From Microbacterium sp. ACRRU (GTDB lineage Bacteria; Actinomycetota; Actinomycetes; Actinomycetales; Microbacteriaceae): a stretch of DNA of 64,000 bases. How positions within the stretch are numbered: position 1 is the first letter of the stretch; each line of letters opens with the position of its first letter. Shown one piece after another: positions 19,746-32,601 of this stretch. Below the pieces are notes generated by a model. It was not told the origin of the DNA. It saw nothing but the letters and a program-made list of their open reading frames with translations, and searched no databases. The stretch is from positions 1 through 64,000 of the forward strand of contig NZ_JAKRNI010000009.1 of the NCBI RefSeq assembly GCF_022346945.1, given 5' to 3'. A program made the translations under genes and the position numbers.

Positions 19746-21064
19746 GCCACGCCCCCTCCCACACCCTGCTGGTGCGCGGCGCGCGGATCGAGGGTCAGGA
19801 TGCCACCGACCTCCTCGTGCGCGACGGTGTCATCGCCGAAACCGGCACGGGCCTCTCCCACGCCGGCGCGACCGTCGTGGATGCCGACGGCCTCATCGCT
19901 CTGCCGGGCCTGGTCGACCTCCACGTGCACCTGCGCGAGCCCGGGTACGAGGCATCCGAGACCGTCGCCACCGGGTCGCGCGCGGCCGCGGCGGGAGGCT
20001 TCACCACCGTCTTCGCCATGCCCAACACCTCACCCGTCGCCGACACCGCCGGCGTCGTCGAACAGGAGCTCGCGCTCGGCGAGGCCGCCGGGTATGTGCA
20101 CGTGCAGCCCATCGGCGCGGTCACGGTGGGCCAGAAGGGCGAGCGTCTCGCCGAGCTCGGCGCCATGGCCGACTCCCGCGCGCGCGTGCGGGTGTTCAGC
20201 GACGACGGCTTCTGCGTCTTCGACCCGCTCATCATGCGGCGCGCGCTGGAGTACGTGAAGGCCTTCGACGGCGTCATCGCCCAGCACGCGCAGGACCCGC
20301 GCCTGACCGAGGGCGCGCAGATGAACGAGGGCGCCGTCTCCGCAGAGCTGGGCCTCACCGGATGGCCGGCGGTCGCGGAGGAGTCGATCATCGCGCGCGA
20401 TGTCCTGCTCGCCGAGCACGTGGGCTCGCGCCTGCACGTCTGCCACCTGTCGACCGCCGGTTCGGTCGACATCATCCGGTGGGCCAAGAAGCGGGGCGTG
20501 AACGTCACCGCCGAGGTGACACCGCACCACCTGCTGCTGACCGACGAGCTCGTCCGCGGCTACGACGCCCGCTTCAAGGTGAACCCGCCGCTGCGGCGCG
20601 AAGAGGACGTCCGCGCGGTGCGCGAGGGCCTGGCCGACGGCACGATCGACGTCGTCGCCACCGACCACGCGCCGCACCCCGCGGAGGTGAAGTCGTGCGA
20701 GTGGGCGGCCGCCGCGAACGGGATGGTGGGGCTCGAGAGCGCGCTGCGCGTCGTCCACCACGCCATGGTCGAGACCGGGCTGCTCGAGTGGAGCGACGTC
20801 GCGCGCGTGATGTCGCAGAACCCGGCCCGCATCGGACGCCTCGAGGGCCATGGCACCCCGCTGGTGGCGGGTCAGCCCGCGAGCTTCACGCTGTACGACC
20901 CCCGCCCCGCCCGCACATTCGGCCTCGACGACCTCCGCGGGCGCAGCAAGAACTCGCCATACCTCGGCCGCGAACTGCCGGGTGAGGTCCGCTGGACCGT
21001 GCGCGCCGGCATCCCCACCGTCGTCGACGGCGCGGTGCTCGAGACCCCGGGGGTGCTCGCGTGA
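19742..21064 (+). CDS. pyrC: Dihydroorotase
   Basis: Zinc amidohydrolase that cyclises carbamoyl aspartate to dihydroorotate. The 440-residue class I enzyme shows the metal motif [10 protein letters not shown] (about 59-68), the downstream His ligands in AQHAQD and LHVCHLST, and VATDHAPH with the catalytic Asp (about 304). The final region [17 protein letters not shown] is typical. Class I dihydroorotases often associate with PyrB, which is encoded next to it. Overlaps on both sides suggest coupling. Confidence 0.97.
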   Translation: MSHAPSHTLLVRGARIEGQDATDLLVRDGVIAETGTGLSHAGATVVDADGLIALPGLVDLHVHLREPGYEASETVATGSRAAAAGGFTTVFAMPNTSPVADTAGVVEQELALGEAAGYVHVQPIGAVTVGQKGERLAELGAMADSRARVRVFSDDGFCVFDPLIMRRALEYVKAFDGVIAQHAQDPRLTEGAQMNEGAVSAELGLTGWPAVAEESIIARDVLLAEHVGSRLHVCHLSTAGSVDIIRWAKKRGVNVTAEVTPHHLLLTDELVRGYDARFKVNPPLRREEDVRAVREGLADGTIDVVATDHAPHPAEVKSCEWAAAANGMVGLESALRVVHHAMVETGLLEWSDVARVMSQNPARIGRLEGHGTPLVAGQPASFTLYDPRPARTFGLDDLRGRSKNSPYLGRELPGEVRWTVRAGIPTVVDGAVLETPGVLA

Positions 21065-21561
21065 CGCGCGAAGGCGCCCTGCTGGTCATGGCCGGCGTCG
21101 CCGTCGCGGTGCTGGCACTCCTCGCCTGGGCATGGGTGCGACGAACGCGGCGCGATGCGCGCTACACCGCCCCGGTGGGAGAGCTTCCCGACGGCGCCGT
21201 GGAGACGGGTGTGTTCCCGGGCCTCTACGTCGCGACCACGCGGCACGGACAGCCCCTGGAACGCCTCGCGATCCGCGGCCTCGGGTTCCGCTCCCGCGTG
21301 GACGTCACGGTCACCTCGGCCGGGATCGCCCTCGACCTGCCGGGCCAGCCTCGCATCGCGCTCACCCGCGACCGCCTCGTGGATGCCGCTCAGGCCACGG
21401 TCGCGATCGACCGCGTGGTCGAACGTGACGGCCTGACCCGCATCAGCTGGCGCATCGACGATGACACCGTCGTCGACACCTACATCCGACCCCAGGATGC
21501 CTCGGCTCGATCCCTCGCCGACGCCATCCGTCCGCTCATCTCGACAGGAAGCGACGCATGA
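21061..21561 (+). CDS. Membrane protein of the pyr operon, unknown function
   Basis: A 166-residue protein with one N-terminal transmembrane segment (about 7-27, [19 protein letters not shown]), a short basic stop (RRTRRD), and a cytoplasmic beta-rich domain of about 120 residues. A similar gene lies between pyrC and carA in mycobacteria and other actinobacteria, so the position is conserved though the role is unknown. A PH-like fold is possible but only a guess. The GTG overlaps the pyrC stop and the stop overlaps carA, so it is translated as part of the operon. Confidence 0.8.
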   Translation: MTREGALLVMAGVAVAVLALLAWAWVRRTRRDARYTAPVGELPDGAVETGVFPGLYVATTRHGQPLERLAIRGLGFRSRVDVTVTSAGIALDLPGQPRIALTRDRLVDAAQATVAIDRVVERDGLTRISWRIDDDTVVDTYIRPQDASARSLADAIRPLISTGSDA

Positions 21562-22722
21562 CCGCCCTGATCTCCCCTCCGCGCATCTCGCGCGACCCCG
21601 CCGTCCTCGTGCTCGAAGACGGCACCCGTTACCCCGGCCGCGCGTACGGTGCCCGCGGCGAGACCTTCGGCGAGGTCGTCTTCGCCACCGGCATGACCGG
21701 CTACCAGGAGACCCTCACCGACCCGTCCTACGCGGGGCAGATCGTCCTGCAGACCGCCCCGCACATCGGCAACACCGGGGTCAACGCCGAGGACCCCGAG
21801 TCCCGCCGCATCTGGGTCGCCGGCTACGTCGTGCGCGACCCCTCGCGCGTCGTGTCGAACTGGCGCGCGGACCGCTCGCTCGACGACGCCCTCGTCGAGG
21901 ACGGGATCGTCGGCATCTCCGGCATCGACACGCGCGCCGTGACCCGTCGCATCCGCTCCTCGGGCAGCATGCGCGGCGGCGTGTTCTCGGGAGAGGCCGC
22001 GAGCCTCGACGCCGACGAGCAGCTGCGCCGCGTCCTGGCGGCCCCGGGTATGGCCGGCCGCAACCTCTCGGCCGAGGTGTCCGTCACCGAGGTCGAAGTG
22101 ACCCCCGCGACGGGGGAGCGCATCGGCAACCTCGCGGTGCTCGACCTCGGCGTCAAGCAGTCCACGATCGACAACCTCGCCGCCCGTGGGTTCGACGTGC
22201 ACGTCTTCCCGCAGTCCGCGACGATCGACGAGATCCGCGCGATCGAGCCCGTCGCCGCGTTCTACTCCAACGGTCCGGGCGACCCGGCCGCGAGCGACCA
22301 GCACGTGCAGCTGCTGCGCGCGGTGCTCGACGACGGCCTGCCGTTTTTCGGCATCTGCTTCGGCAACCAGCTGCTCGGCCGCGCGCTCGGCTTCGGCACC
22401 TACAAGCTGCCGTTCGGGCACCGCGGCATCAACCAGCCGGTTCTCGACAAGACGACCGGCCGCGTCGAGATCACCTCGCAGAACCACGGCTTCGCCGTCG
22501 AGGCGCCGCTGGACGCCGTCGTCGACAGCCCGCACGGCTACGGCCGCGTCGAGGTGAGCCACATCGGTCTCAACGACAACGTCGTGGAGGGTCTGCGCGC
22601 CCTCGACATCCCGGCGTTCAGCGTGCAGTACCACCCCGAGGCCGCCGCCGGCCCGCACGACGCCAACTACCTTTTCGACCGCTTCCGCGACATGGTGCTC
22701 GCGACCCAGGAGACGAAGAAGA

Positions 22723-22730
<8 letters not shown>
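21558..22730 (+). CDS. carA: Carbamoyl-phosphate synthase small subunit
   Basis: Glutaminase subunit that supplies ammonia to CarB. The 390-residue protein has the N-terminal CPSase small domain ([25 protein letters not shown]) and the class I amidotransferase domain with the nucleophile in [12 protein letters not shown] and His/Glu in [13 protein letters not shown]. Overlaps: 4 nt with the upstream membrane protein and 8 nt with carB. The enzyme serves both pyrimidine and arginine synthesis. Confidence 0.98.
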
Positions 22731-26006
<3,276 letters not shown>

Positions 26007-26010
<4 letters not shown>

Positions 26011-26867
26011 GCGAGACGTTCGGTCAGCGCCTCGCGACGGCGCTCGAGACCCACGGCGCCCTGTGCGTCGGCATCGACCCCCACGCCGCCCTGTTGTCGG
26101 CGTGGGGGCTGGATGCCACCGCCGACGGCGCGCGTGAGTTCGGTCTGCGCGTGGTCGAGGCCGCCGCCGGCCGCGTGGGGGTCGTGAAGCCCCAGGTGGC
26201 GTTCTACGAGCGGTTCGGATCGCGCGGCTTCGCGGCCCTCGAGGATGTCCTGGCCGCGGCCCGCGCGGCGGGACTGATCGTCATCGCCGACGCCAAGCGC
26301 GGTGACATCGGAACGACGATGGCGGGCTACGCCGCAGCGTGGCTCGAGCCCGGTTCCCCCCTCGAGGCGGATGCCGTGACACTCACGCCGTACCTCGGAG
26401 CCGATTCTCTGCGCGAGACGCTCGCCGTCGCTCTGCGCGCCCGCAAAGGTGCGTTCGTCCTCGCCGCCACCAGCAACCCGGAGGCGCGCGCGATCCAGAG
26501 CGCCGTCGTTCCGGACGCGCTGGCGGTCGGCGATGACGAGCACGTCGCCGCGCGCGTCGCGCACGATGTGAACGAAGCGAACCTGGGCCTGCCCGGCGCG
26601 CTCGGCTCGGTGGGGGTCGTCGTGGGGGCCACCGTGGACCGCACGGCGTTCGGTCTCGACGACATCACCCTCGCGGGCATGCCGATCCTGGCCCCCGGTT
26701 TCGGGGCCCAGGGCGCCGACCCCGCCGATCTCGGGCGGCTGTTCGGCTACGTCGCGAAGGCCGTCGTGGCCAACGAGAGCCGCAGTGTGCTCGCGGTGGG
26801 TCCCGCGCGCCTGGCTGAGCGGATCGAGGAGCGCGCCGACCTGTACCGTAGATCACTGCATGTCTGA
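26007..26867 (+). CDS. pyrF: Orotidine 5'-phosphate decarboxylase (type 2)
   Basis: Decarboxylates OMP to UMP, the last step of the de novo pathway. The 286-residue length and the [10 protein letters not shown] active-site sequence (about 95-104) mark the longer type 2 family used by actinobacteria. Other conserved parts are the N-terminal [20 protein letters not shown], and the phosphate loop near APGFGAQG. The start overlaps the carB stop by ATGA; the 3' end overlaps gmk by 8 nt. pyrD (dihydroorotate dehydrogenase) and pyrE are not in this window. Confidence 0.96.
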
Positions 26868-27759
26868 CTCCCGCCGTCCCCCCGAAGTCGATCGCGCCGC
26901 TGCCTCCCGCCGCGCGGTCGCTGCGCGCCGCGAGCGCGCCGCCCTCAAGCGCGACGTCGCCACGCGCGTTATCACGCCGCAGGAGCTGCTGCGGCGCGGC
27001 CTGGCCGACCCGCTCTCGGCGGCCGGTGCCATGCGCGTGACCGAGTTTCTCACGGCGATCCCCGCGATCGGCGAGAGCAAGCGCGATCGCATCCTGGCAT
27101 CCCTGGGCATCTCGCCCGTGAAGCGGCTCGGCGGCCTCGGTTCGCGTCAGCGCGACGCGCTGCGCGCGTACCTCGACGCCCGGTGGCCCGAGCCCGGTCC
27201 GCGTGCGGGGCGAAGTCGCCTCGTCGTTCTCGCCGGACCCACCGCGGTCGGCAAGGGAACGGTGGCGGCGTACATCAAGGAGCATTTCCCCGAGATCCAC
27301 CTCTCGGTGTCGGCGACGACCCGCGCGCCGCGCCCGGGAGAGGTCGATGGAGAGCACTACTACTTCGTCGACGACGCCGAGTTCGATCGTCTCGTCCAGG
27401 CGGGGGAGCTGCTCGAGTGGGCGACGGTTCACAACACGCACCGCTACGGCACCCCGCGGGCGCCCATCGACCGTGTCCTCGCGGAGGGGGGAACGGCGCT
27501 GCTCGAGATCGACCTGCAAGGCGCCCGACAGGTGCGGGCCGCCGATGCGAGTGCCACGCTGGTGTTCCTGCTGCCCCCGAGCTGGGACGAACTGGTGCAG
27601 CGGCTGGTCGGTCGAGGAACCGAGGATGCCGAGGAGCGTGCCCGCCGACTCCGGACGGCTCGCACCGAGCTGGCGGCGCAGAACGAGTTCGATTACCGCG
27701 TCGTCAACGACGAGGTCGCGCGCGCCGCGACCGAGGTGGTGGCTCTCGCGGCCCAGTGA
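26860..27759 (+). CDS. gmk: Guanylate kinase with N-terminal actinobacterial IHF (mIHF) domain
   Basis: A 299-residue fusion. Residues 1 to about 107 match the actinobacterial integration host factor: AAASRRAVAARRERAALKRD, then a helix-two-turn-helix with AIPAIGESKRDRILASLGIS and VKRLGGLGSRQRDALRAYL. Residues about 120-299 are a complete guanylate kinase, with P-loop AGPTAVGKGTV (about 125-135), SATTRAPRPGEVDGEHYYFV, and the EIDLQGARQVR core. In mycobacteria the two are adjacent separate genes (mihF, gmk). No stop or start breaks the join. The N-terminal part would bind DNA; the C-terminal part phosphorylates GMP to GDP. The ATG overlaps pyrF by 8 nt. Confidence 0.9.
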   Translation: MSDSRRPPEVDRAAASRRAVAARRERAALKRDVATRVITPQELLRRGLADPLSAAGAMRVTEFLTAIPAIGESKRDRILASLGISPVKRLGGLGSRQRDALRAYLDARWPEPGPRAGRSRLVVLAGPTAVGKGTVAAYIKEHFPEIHLSVSATTRAPRPGEVDGEHYYFVDDAEFDRLVQAGELLEWATVHNTHRYGTPRAPIDRVLAEGGTALLEIDLQGARQVRAADASATLVFLLPPSWDELVQRLVGRGTEDAEERARRLRTARTELAAQNEFDYRVVNDEVARAATEVVALAAQ

Positions 27760-27846
27760 GCCGGCGCGCCGCCCCGTCGCGACGGCCCCGTGACGCTGCA
27801 TTGCGAAAAATGACCGTGCGATTCGCGGGCGGGTGACCCGAGGCGC

Positions 27847-27858
27847 CACGCTGGGGCC
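27847..27858 (+). promoter_or_regulatory. Weak candidate -10 for the ABC transporter operon
   Basis: CACGCT is followed by 6 nt and the ATG at 27859, the leaderless spacing, but it lacks the initial T of TANNNT. The 99-bp gap after gmk shows no terminator. Confidence 0.25.
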
Positions 27859-28722
27859 ATGCCCGGATCACCCGTCATCACGGACGCCGACACCGCTCGC
27901 GCCGCCGCGCCCGCGTCGCGCGCGGGCGTCGGCCGGGTCACTCTTTCCGGGGTGGCGCGCACGTTCCCGACGGCCCAGGGGCCGCACGCGGTGCTTCGCG
28001 GCGTCGACCTCGACATCGCCCCGGGGGAGATCGTCGCGATCGTCGGTGCGTCCGGATGCGGCAAGTCGACCCTCCTGCGCCTGCTCGGGGGACTGGATGC
28101 CGCGAGCGAGGGGACGATCGCCCTCGACGGCACCGCGGTCGCCGACACCGACGACCGCACCGCGAGCGCCTTCCAAGAACCGCGGCTCCTGCCGTGGCGG
28201 ACGATCGCCGAAAACGTCGCGGTCGGCCTCCCGCGCGGCGTACGAGGCTCGGCAGCCCGCGCGCGGGTCGCGGAACTGCTCGACCTCGTCGGGCTGACGG
28301 CGGCATCCCGGCGTCGCCCGAGCGAGGTGTCGGGGGGCATGGCGCAGCGCGCCTCTCTCGCTCGTGCTCTCGCGCGCGACCCCGAAGTGCTCCTGCTCGA
28401 CGAGCCCTTCGGCGCGCTGGACGCGCTCACGCGGCTGCGCATGCAGGACCTGCTGCTCGACATCCACACGGCCCGACCCACCACGATCGTGCTCGTCACG
28501 CACGACGTCGAGGAGGCGCTGTACCTCGCCGATCGCGTGCTGCTGCTGCGCGCGCTCGATACCGACCCGACGACGACATCGATCGCCCGGGTCACCGCGG
28601 TTCCCGGCATCCGTCCGCGCGATCGGGCCGACCGCACGTTCACCGATCTTCGCGCCGCCCTGCTCGACGGGCTCGGCGTCGATACCCATCACCGACCGCA
28701 CCCGTCCCAGGAGAACCGATGA
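27859..28722 (+). CDS. ABC transporter ATP-binding protein (nitrate/sulfonate/taurine type)
   Basis: ATPase subunit (287 aa) of a SsuB/TauB-like importer. Motifs in order: Walker A GASGCGKSTLL (about 63-73), Q-loop FQEPRLLPWRT, signature SGGMAQRASLARAL (about 156-169), Walker B LLLDEPFGALD (about 176-186), and the H-loop LVTHDVEEALYLADR. The first 30 residues are a non-conserved extension. The gene precedes its lipoprotein and permease partners with a 4-nt overlap. The exact substrate cannot be read from sequence; the neighbouring sulfhydrylase favours an organosulfur compound. Confidence 0.92.
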   Translation: MPGSPVITDADTARAAAPASRAGVGRVTLSGVARTFPTAQGPHAVLRGVDLDIAPGEIVAIVGASGCGKSTLLRLLGGLDAASEGTIALDGTAVADTDDRTASAFQEPRLLPWRTIAENVAVGLPRGVRGSAARARVAELLDLVGLTAASRRRPSEVSGGMAQRASLARALARDPEVLLLDEPFGALDALTRLRMQDLLLDIHTARPTTIVLVTHDVEEALYLADRVLLLRALDTDPTTTSIARVTAVPGIRPRDRADRTFTDLRAALLDGLGVDTHHRPHPSQENR

Positions 28723-29756
28723 CCCTTCCGCTGCGCCGCGCCCTTCCTTCGATCGTCCTCGTCGGGGCCCTGATGCTCGGCACGACGGGCTGCATCGCCG
28801 GTGAGAACGCCTCCGCGAACGACGACGCCGCCGCCGGCGAAAGCGGGTCGTGGTCGACCGACACGCTGAGCATCGACTTCGCCACGTACAACCCGCTGAG
28901 CCTCGTCGTGAAGGACCAGGGTCTCATCGAGAAGGCCCTGGGCGACGACGTCACGGTCGAGTGGGTGCAGTCCGCCGGCTCGAACAAGGCCAACGAGTTC
29001 CTGCGCTCGGGTTCGGTGGACGTGGCCTCCACCGCCGGCTCGGCCGCCCTGCTGGCGCGCGCGAACGGCTCGCCCATCCACGTCATCGACATTTTCTCTC
29101 AGCCGGAGTGGTCGGCCCTGGTCGTCCCCGCCGACAGCACGATCACATCGGTCGCCGATCTCAAGGGCGCGTCGATCGCGGCGACGCCGGGCACCGACCC
29201 CTACTTCTTCCTGCTGCAGGCGCTCGAGACCGCGGGCCTCAGCGTCGCGGACGTTCAGGTGCAGAACCTGCAGCACGCGGACGGCCGCGCCGCGCTCGAG
29301 TCGGGCGCCGTCGCGGCATGGGCCGGACTGGACCCGATCATGGCCGCCGCCGAGTCCGAGTCCGACGCGAAACTGCTCTACCGGAACGTCGACTTCAACT
29401 CGTACGGCTTCCTCAACGCCACGGAAGAGTTCGTCACGGATCACGCCGACGTCGCGCAGGTGGTCGTCGACGCCTACGAGGAAGCCCGCACCTGGGCCCT
29501 CGCCCACCCCGACGAGACGGCTCAGCTGCTGGCGTCGGTCGCCGGCATCGACCCGGCGGTGGCGACGACCGTGATCACCGAGCGCTCCAACCTGGACGTC
29601 AGCGGCATCCCGGGGGAGGCGCAGCTCGCCGTGCTCCGCAAGATCGCCCCCGTCCTGGTGGAGTCCGGCTCGGTGCAGGGCGGTGACGACGCCGTGCAGA
29701 AGGCGCTCGACGAGATCGTCGACGACCGCTTCGCCCGCGACGCCCTCGACGACTGA
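28719..29756 (+). CDS. ABC transporter substrate-binding lipoprotein (SsuA/TauA/NMT1-like)
   Basis: Extracytoplasmic binding protein (345 aa). An N-terminal signal peptide (MTLPLRRALPSIVLVGALML) ends in a lipobox-like GTTGC with the lipidated Cys at about 25; the -3 position is Thr rather than Leu. The mature part has the type II binding fold seen in sulfonate, taurine and nitrate receptors: NPLSLVVKDQGLIEKAL, GSVDVASTAGSAALLARANG, and LKGASIAATPGTDPYFFLLQAL. It sits between the ATPase (4-nt overlap) and the permease (1-nt overlap). Confidence 0.9.
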   Translation: MTLPLRRALPSIVLVGALMLGTTGCIAGENASANDDAAAGESGSWSTDTLSIDFATYNPLSLVVKDQGLIEKALGDDVTVEWVQSAGSNKANEFLRSGSVDVASTAGSAALLARANGSPIHVIDIFSQPEWSALVVPADSTITSVADLKGASIAATPGTDPYFFLLQALETAGLSVADVQVQNLQHADGRAALESGAVAAWAGLDPIMAAAESESDAKLLYRNVDFNSYGFLNATEEFVTDHADVAQVVVDAYEEARTWALAHPDETAQLLASVAGIDPAVATTVITERSNLDVSGIPGEAQLAVLRKIAPVLVESGSVQGGDDAVQKALDEIVDDRFARDALDD

Positions 29757-30580
29757 TGACGGCGCCTTCCTCGCTGCGCTCCGACACCGCGGCTGCGACG
29801 ACGCCGCGCGGCACGCGCGGTTCCCGGTCCCGCACGCTGTGGCGTGTCGCAGGCGGGCTCCTGCTGCCCGCGGTGCTGTTGCTGGCGTGGCAGACGGTCA
29901 CGGCGACGGGTCTGGTTCCGGCGTACCGCCTGCCGCCCCCGGCCTCGGTGGTCACGGCCGCCGTCGAGCTGGCGCGCACGGGCGAGCTGTGGTCGAGCAT
30001 CGCCATCTCGGTGCAGCGCGTGGTCCTGGGCTTCCTCATCGGCTCGACCGCCGGCGTCGCGGCGGCCGCGGCGGTGGGTCTGACCCGCATCGGCGACATC
30101 CTGCTGAGCCCCACGCTGGCGGCGGTGCGGGCGATTCCCTCGCTCGCTCTCGTGCCTCTGCTGTTGTTGTGGATGGGCATCGGGGAGGACTCGAAAGTCG
30201 CGCTGATAGCGATCGGGGCGTTCTTCCCCGTCTTCACGACCGTGAGCCTCGCCCTCCGTCACGTCGATCCGCGCCTGGTGGAGATGGGGCGCACGTTCAG
30301 CCTGCGCGGATGGCACCTGTTCCGCACGGTGCAGCTCCCGGCCGTGATCCCCTCCCTCATGTCGGGTCTGCGGCTGGCGATGGCCCAGTCGTGGCTGTTC
30401 CTGGTCGCCGCGGAGCTCATCGCGGCATCCATGGGTCTGGGGTATCTGCTGACCCTGTCGCAGCAGACGGGGCGGGTGGATCGCATCCTGCTGACGATCG
30501 TGCTCCTCGCCCTGCTCGGAACGCTGTCGAACGCCCTCCTGGGGCTCGTGCAGCGTCGCCTGCTCGGGAGATGGACATGA
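29756..30580 (+). CDS. ABC transporter permease (SsuC/TauC-like)
   Basis: Inner-membrane permease (274 aa) of the BPD_transp_1 family with about six hydrophobic segments, the first near residues 30-50 (VAGGLLLPAVLLLAWQTV). The cytoplasmic coupling helix lies around MGRTFSLRGWHLFRTVQLPAVIPSLMSGLR (written here in part), matching the EAA loop that contacts the ATPase. The start shares one base with the binding protein's stop (TGATG), and the end overlaps the acs start by ATGA. Confidence 0.92.
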   Translation: MTAPSSLRSDTAAATTPRGTRGSRSRTLWRVAGGLLLPAVLLLAWQTVTATGLVPAYRLPPPASVVTAAVELARTGELWSSIAISVQRVVLGFLIGSTAGVAAAAAVGLTRIGDILLSPTLAAVRAIPSLALVPLLLLWMGIGEDSKVALIAIGAFFPVFTTVSLALRHVDPRLVEMGRTFSLRGWHLFRTVQLPAVIPSLMSGLRLAMAQSWLFLVAAELIAASMGLGYLLTLSQQTGRVDRILLTIVLLALLGTLSNALLGLVQRRLLGRWT

Positions 30581-32586
30581 GCGAGACGACCGAGGCACGT
30601 CTGACCGAGAGCCGTTCCTACCCGGCTCCCGCGTCGTTCGCGGCGCAGGCGAACGTGACCGCCGAGGCCTACGCCCGCGCCGAGGCCGATCCGGTGGAGT
30701 TCTGGTCCGACGCCGCCCGACGACTCGAGTGGGCGCGTCCCTGGGACACCGCCCTGGAGTGGCAGCCGCCGGTGGTCGCGGACAATGGTGAGCTCGGCGT
30801 TCCGCAGGCGCGATGGTTCGACGGCGGCGAGCTCAACGTCGCGGTGAACTGCGTCGACCGCCACGTCGCCGCGGGCCGCGGCGAGAAGACGGCCGTGCAC
30901 TTCGAGGGGGAGCCCGGCGACCGTGAGAGCGTCACGTACGCGGAGCTGCAACGCCGGGTCGCCCGTGCCGCCCACGCGCTCGAGGGCCTGGGAATCGGTC
31001 CGGGGGACCGCGTCGTGGTCTACCTGCCCGTCCTCCTCGAGACGCTCGTCGTCACGCTCGCGTGCGCGCGAATCGGCGCCGTGCATTCGCTCGTCTTCGG
31101 CGGGTTCTCGGCCGAGGCCGTGCGCTTCCGTCTCGAGGACACGGGGGCGAAGCTGCTCGTCACCAGCGATGGACAGTTCCGCCGGGGGAGTGCGGTCGAG
31201 GTCAAGTCGACCGCGGATGCGGCCGCCCGGGATCTGCCGCACCTCGAGCACGTCCTCGTCGTTCGTCGAACGGGTCACGACGTGCCCTGGACACACGGAC
31301 GCGACGTCTGGTGGCACGACGTCGTCGACAGCGCACCCGATGTGCACCACGCGCGGGCGTTCCCCGCCGAGCACCCGCTGTTCATCATCTACACCTCGGG
31401 CACGACCGGAAAGCCCAAGGGCCTCGTCCACACGTCCGGCGGCTACCTGACGCAAGCGAGCTGGGCGCACTGGGCGCACTTCGACGCCAAGCCCGAAGAC
31501 GTGCACTGGTGCACCGCGGATCTGGCCTGGGTCACCGCGCACACCTACGAGATCTACGGGCCCCTCTCCAACGGGCTCACGCAGGTGATCTACGAGGGGA
31601 CACCGGATGCCCCCCGTCGTGAACGACACCTCGAGATCATCGAACGGTACGGCGTCACGGTGTACTACACCGCCCCGACGCTCATCCGCACCTTCATGAC
31701 GTGGTTCGGAGACGATCTCCCCGACGGCTACGACCTCTCGAGCATCCGTCTCCTGGGCACCGTCGGCGAGGCGATCAACCCCGCCGCGTGGGTGTGGTTC
31801 CGGCGCACCTTCGGGCGCGACGAGGTCCCCGTGGTCGATACGTGGTGGCAGTCCGAGACCGGGGCCGCCATGATCGCACCGCTCCCGGGGGTCACGACCC
31901 TCAAGCCCGGATCGGCGACGGTTCCGCTCCCCGGCATCGACGCCGCCGTGGTCGACGAGACGGGGCGAGAGGTGGAACCCGGGCGATCCGGAACTCTCGT
32001 CGTGCGGCGCCCGTGGCCCGGCATGGCCCGCACGGTGTGGAACGACCCGCGGCGTTACCGCGACGCCTACTGGTCGACGTATGCAGGGCACGGTCCCTTC
32101 GGCGGGTACTACGTCGCCGGCGACGGAGCCACGCGCGACGCCGACGGATACATCTGGATCCTGGGACGCCTCGACGACGTCGTGAACGTCTCCGGCCACC
32201 GGCTCTCCACGATCGAGATCGAATCGGCGCTCGTCGCCCACGACGACGTCGGAGAGGCGGCCGTCGCGGGCGTGCCCGATGCGACCACCGGTCAGGCGGT
32301 GGTCGCGTTCGTCGTGGCCTCCGGCGAGCGCGACATGCACCCGGAGCCCTTGCGCCGCCAGGTGGCGCACGCGATCGGTCCCATCGCCAAACCCCGGCAC
32401 TTCGTGTTCGTGCCCGATCTGCCCAAGACTCGTTCGGGCAAGATCCTCCGGCGGCTGCTCGTTCAGCTCTGGTCGGCCGAGCACGACCGTCGGGCCGGCC
32501 GCACACCCGCCCCCCTCGGCGACACCACGTCGCTGCAGAACCCGGATGCCGTCTCGCGCATCGCCGACGCGCTCACCCGCGTCTGA
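30577..32586 (+). CDS. acs: Acetyl-CoA synthetase-like AMP-forming ligase
   Basis: AMP-forming acyl-CoA synthetase (669 aa) closest in motifs to acetyl-CoA synthetase: IYTSGTTGKPKGLVHT (P-loop, about 271-286), TWWQSETGAAM, YYVAGDGATRDADGYIWILGRLDDVVNVSGHRL, and the C-terminal PKTRSGKILRRLL with the Lys that is acetylated in family members. Two in-frame ATGs exist; 30577 overlaps the permease stop by ATGA, has GGGAG upstream and is preferred over 30571. Lying between an importer and an O-acetylhomoserine sulfhydrylase, it could recapture the acetate released by the latter. Propionate or another short acid cannot be excluded. Confidence 0.88.
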   Translation: MSETTEARLTESRSYPAPASFAAQANVTAEAYARAEADPVEFWSDAARRLEWARPWDTALEWQPPVVADNGELGVPQARWFDGGELNVAVNCVDRHVAAGRGEKTAVHFEGEPGDRESVTYAELQRRVARAAHALEGLGIGPGDRVVVYLPVLLETLVVTLACARIGAVHSLVFGGFSAEAVRFRLEDTGAKLLVTSDGQFRRGSAVEVKSTADAAARDLPHLEHVLVVRRTGHDVPWTHGRDVWWHDVVDSAPDVHHARAFPAEHPLFIIYTSGTTGKPKGLVHTSGGYLTQASWAHWAHFDAKPEDVHWCTADLAWVTAHTYEIYGPLSNGLTQVIYEGTPDAPRRERHLEIIERYGVTVYYTAPTLIRTFMTWFGDDLPDGYDLSSIRLLGTVGEAINPAAWVWFRRTFGRDEVPVVDTWWQSETGAAMIAPLPGVTTLKPGSATVPLPGIDAAVVDETGREVEPGRSGTLVVRRPWPGMARTVWNDPRRYRDAYWSTYAGHGPFGGYYVAGDGATRDADGYIWILGRLDDVVNVSGHRLSTIEIESALVAHDDVGEAAVAGVPDATTGQAVVAFVVASGERDMHPEPLRRQVAHAIGPIAKPRHFVFVPDLPKTRSGKILRRLLVQLWSAEHDRRAGRTPAPLGDTTSLQNPDAVSRIADALTRV

Positions 32587-32601
32587 CCCCGAAGGACACC
32601 C

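Noticed and set aside
30571..30579. ATG at 30571 as the start of acs
   Set aside because: The ATG at 30577 overlaps the permease stop by ATGA and has GGGAG at a better distance.
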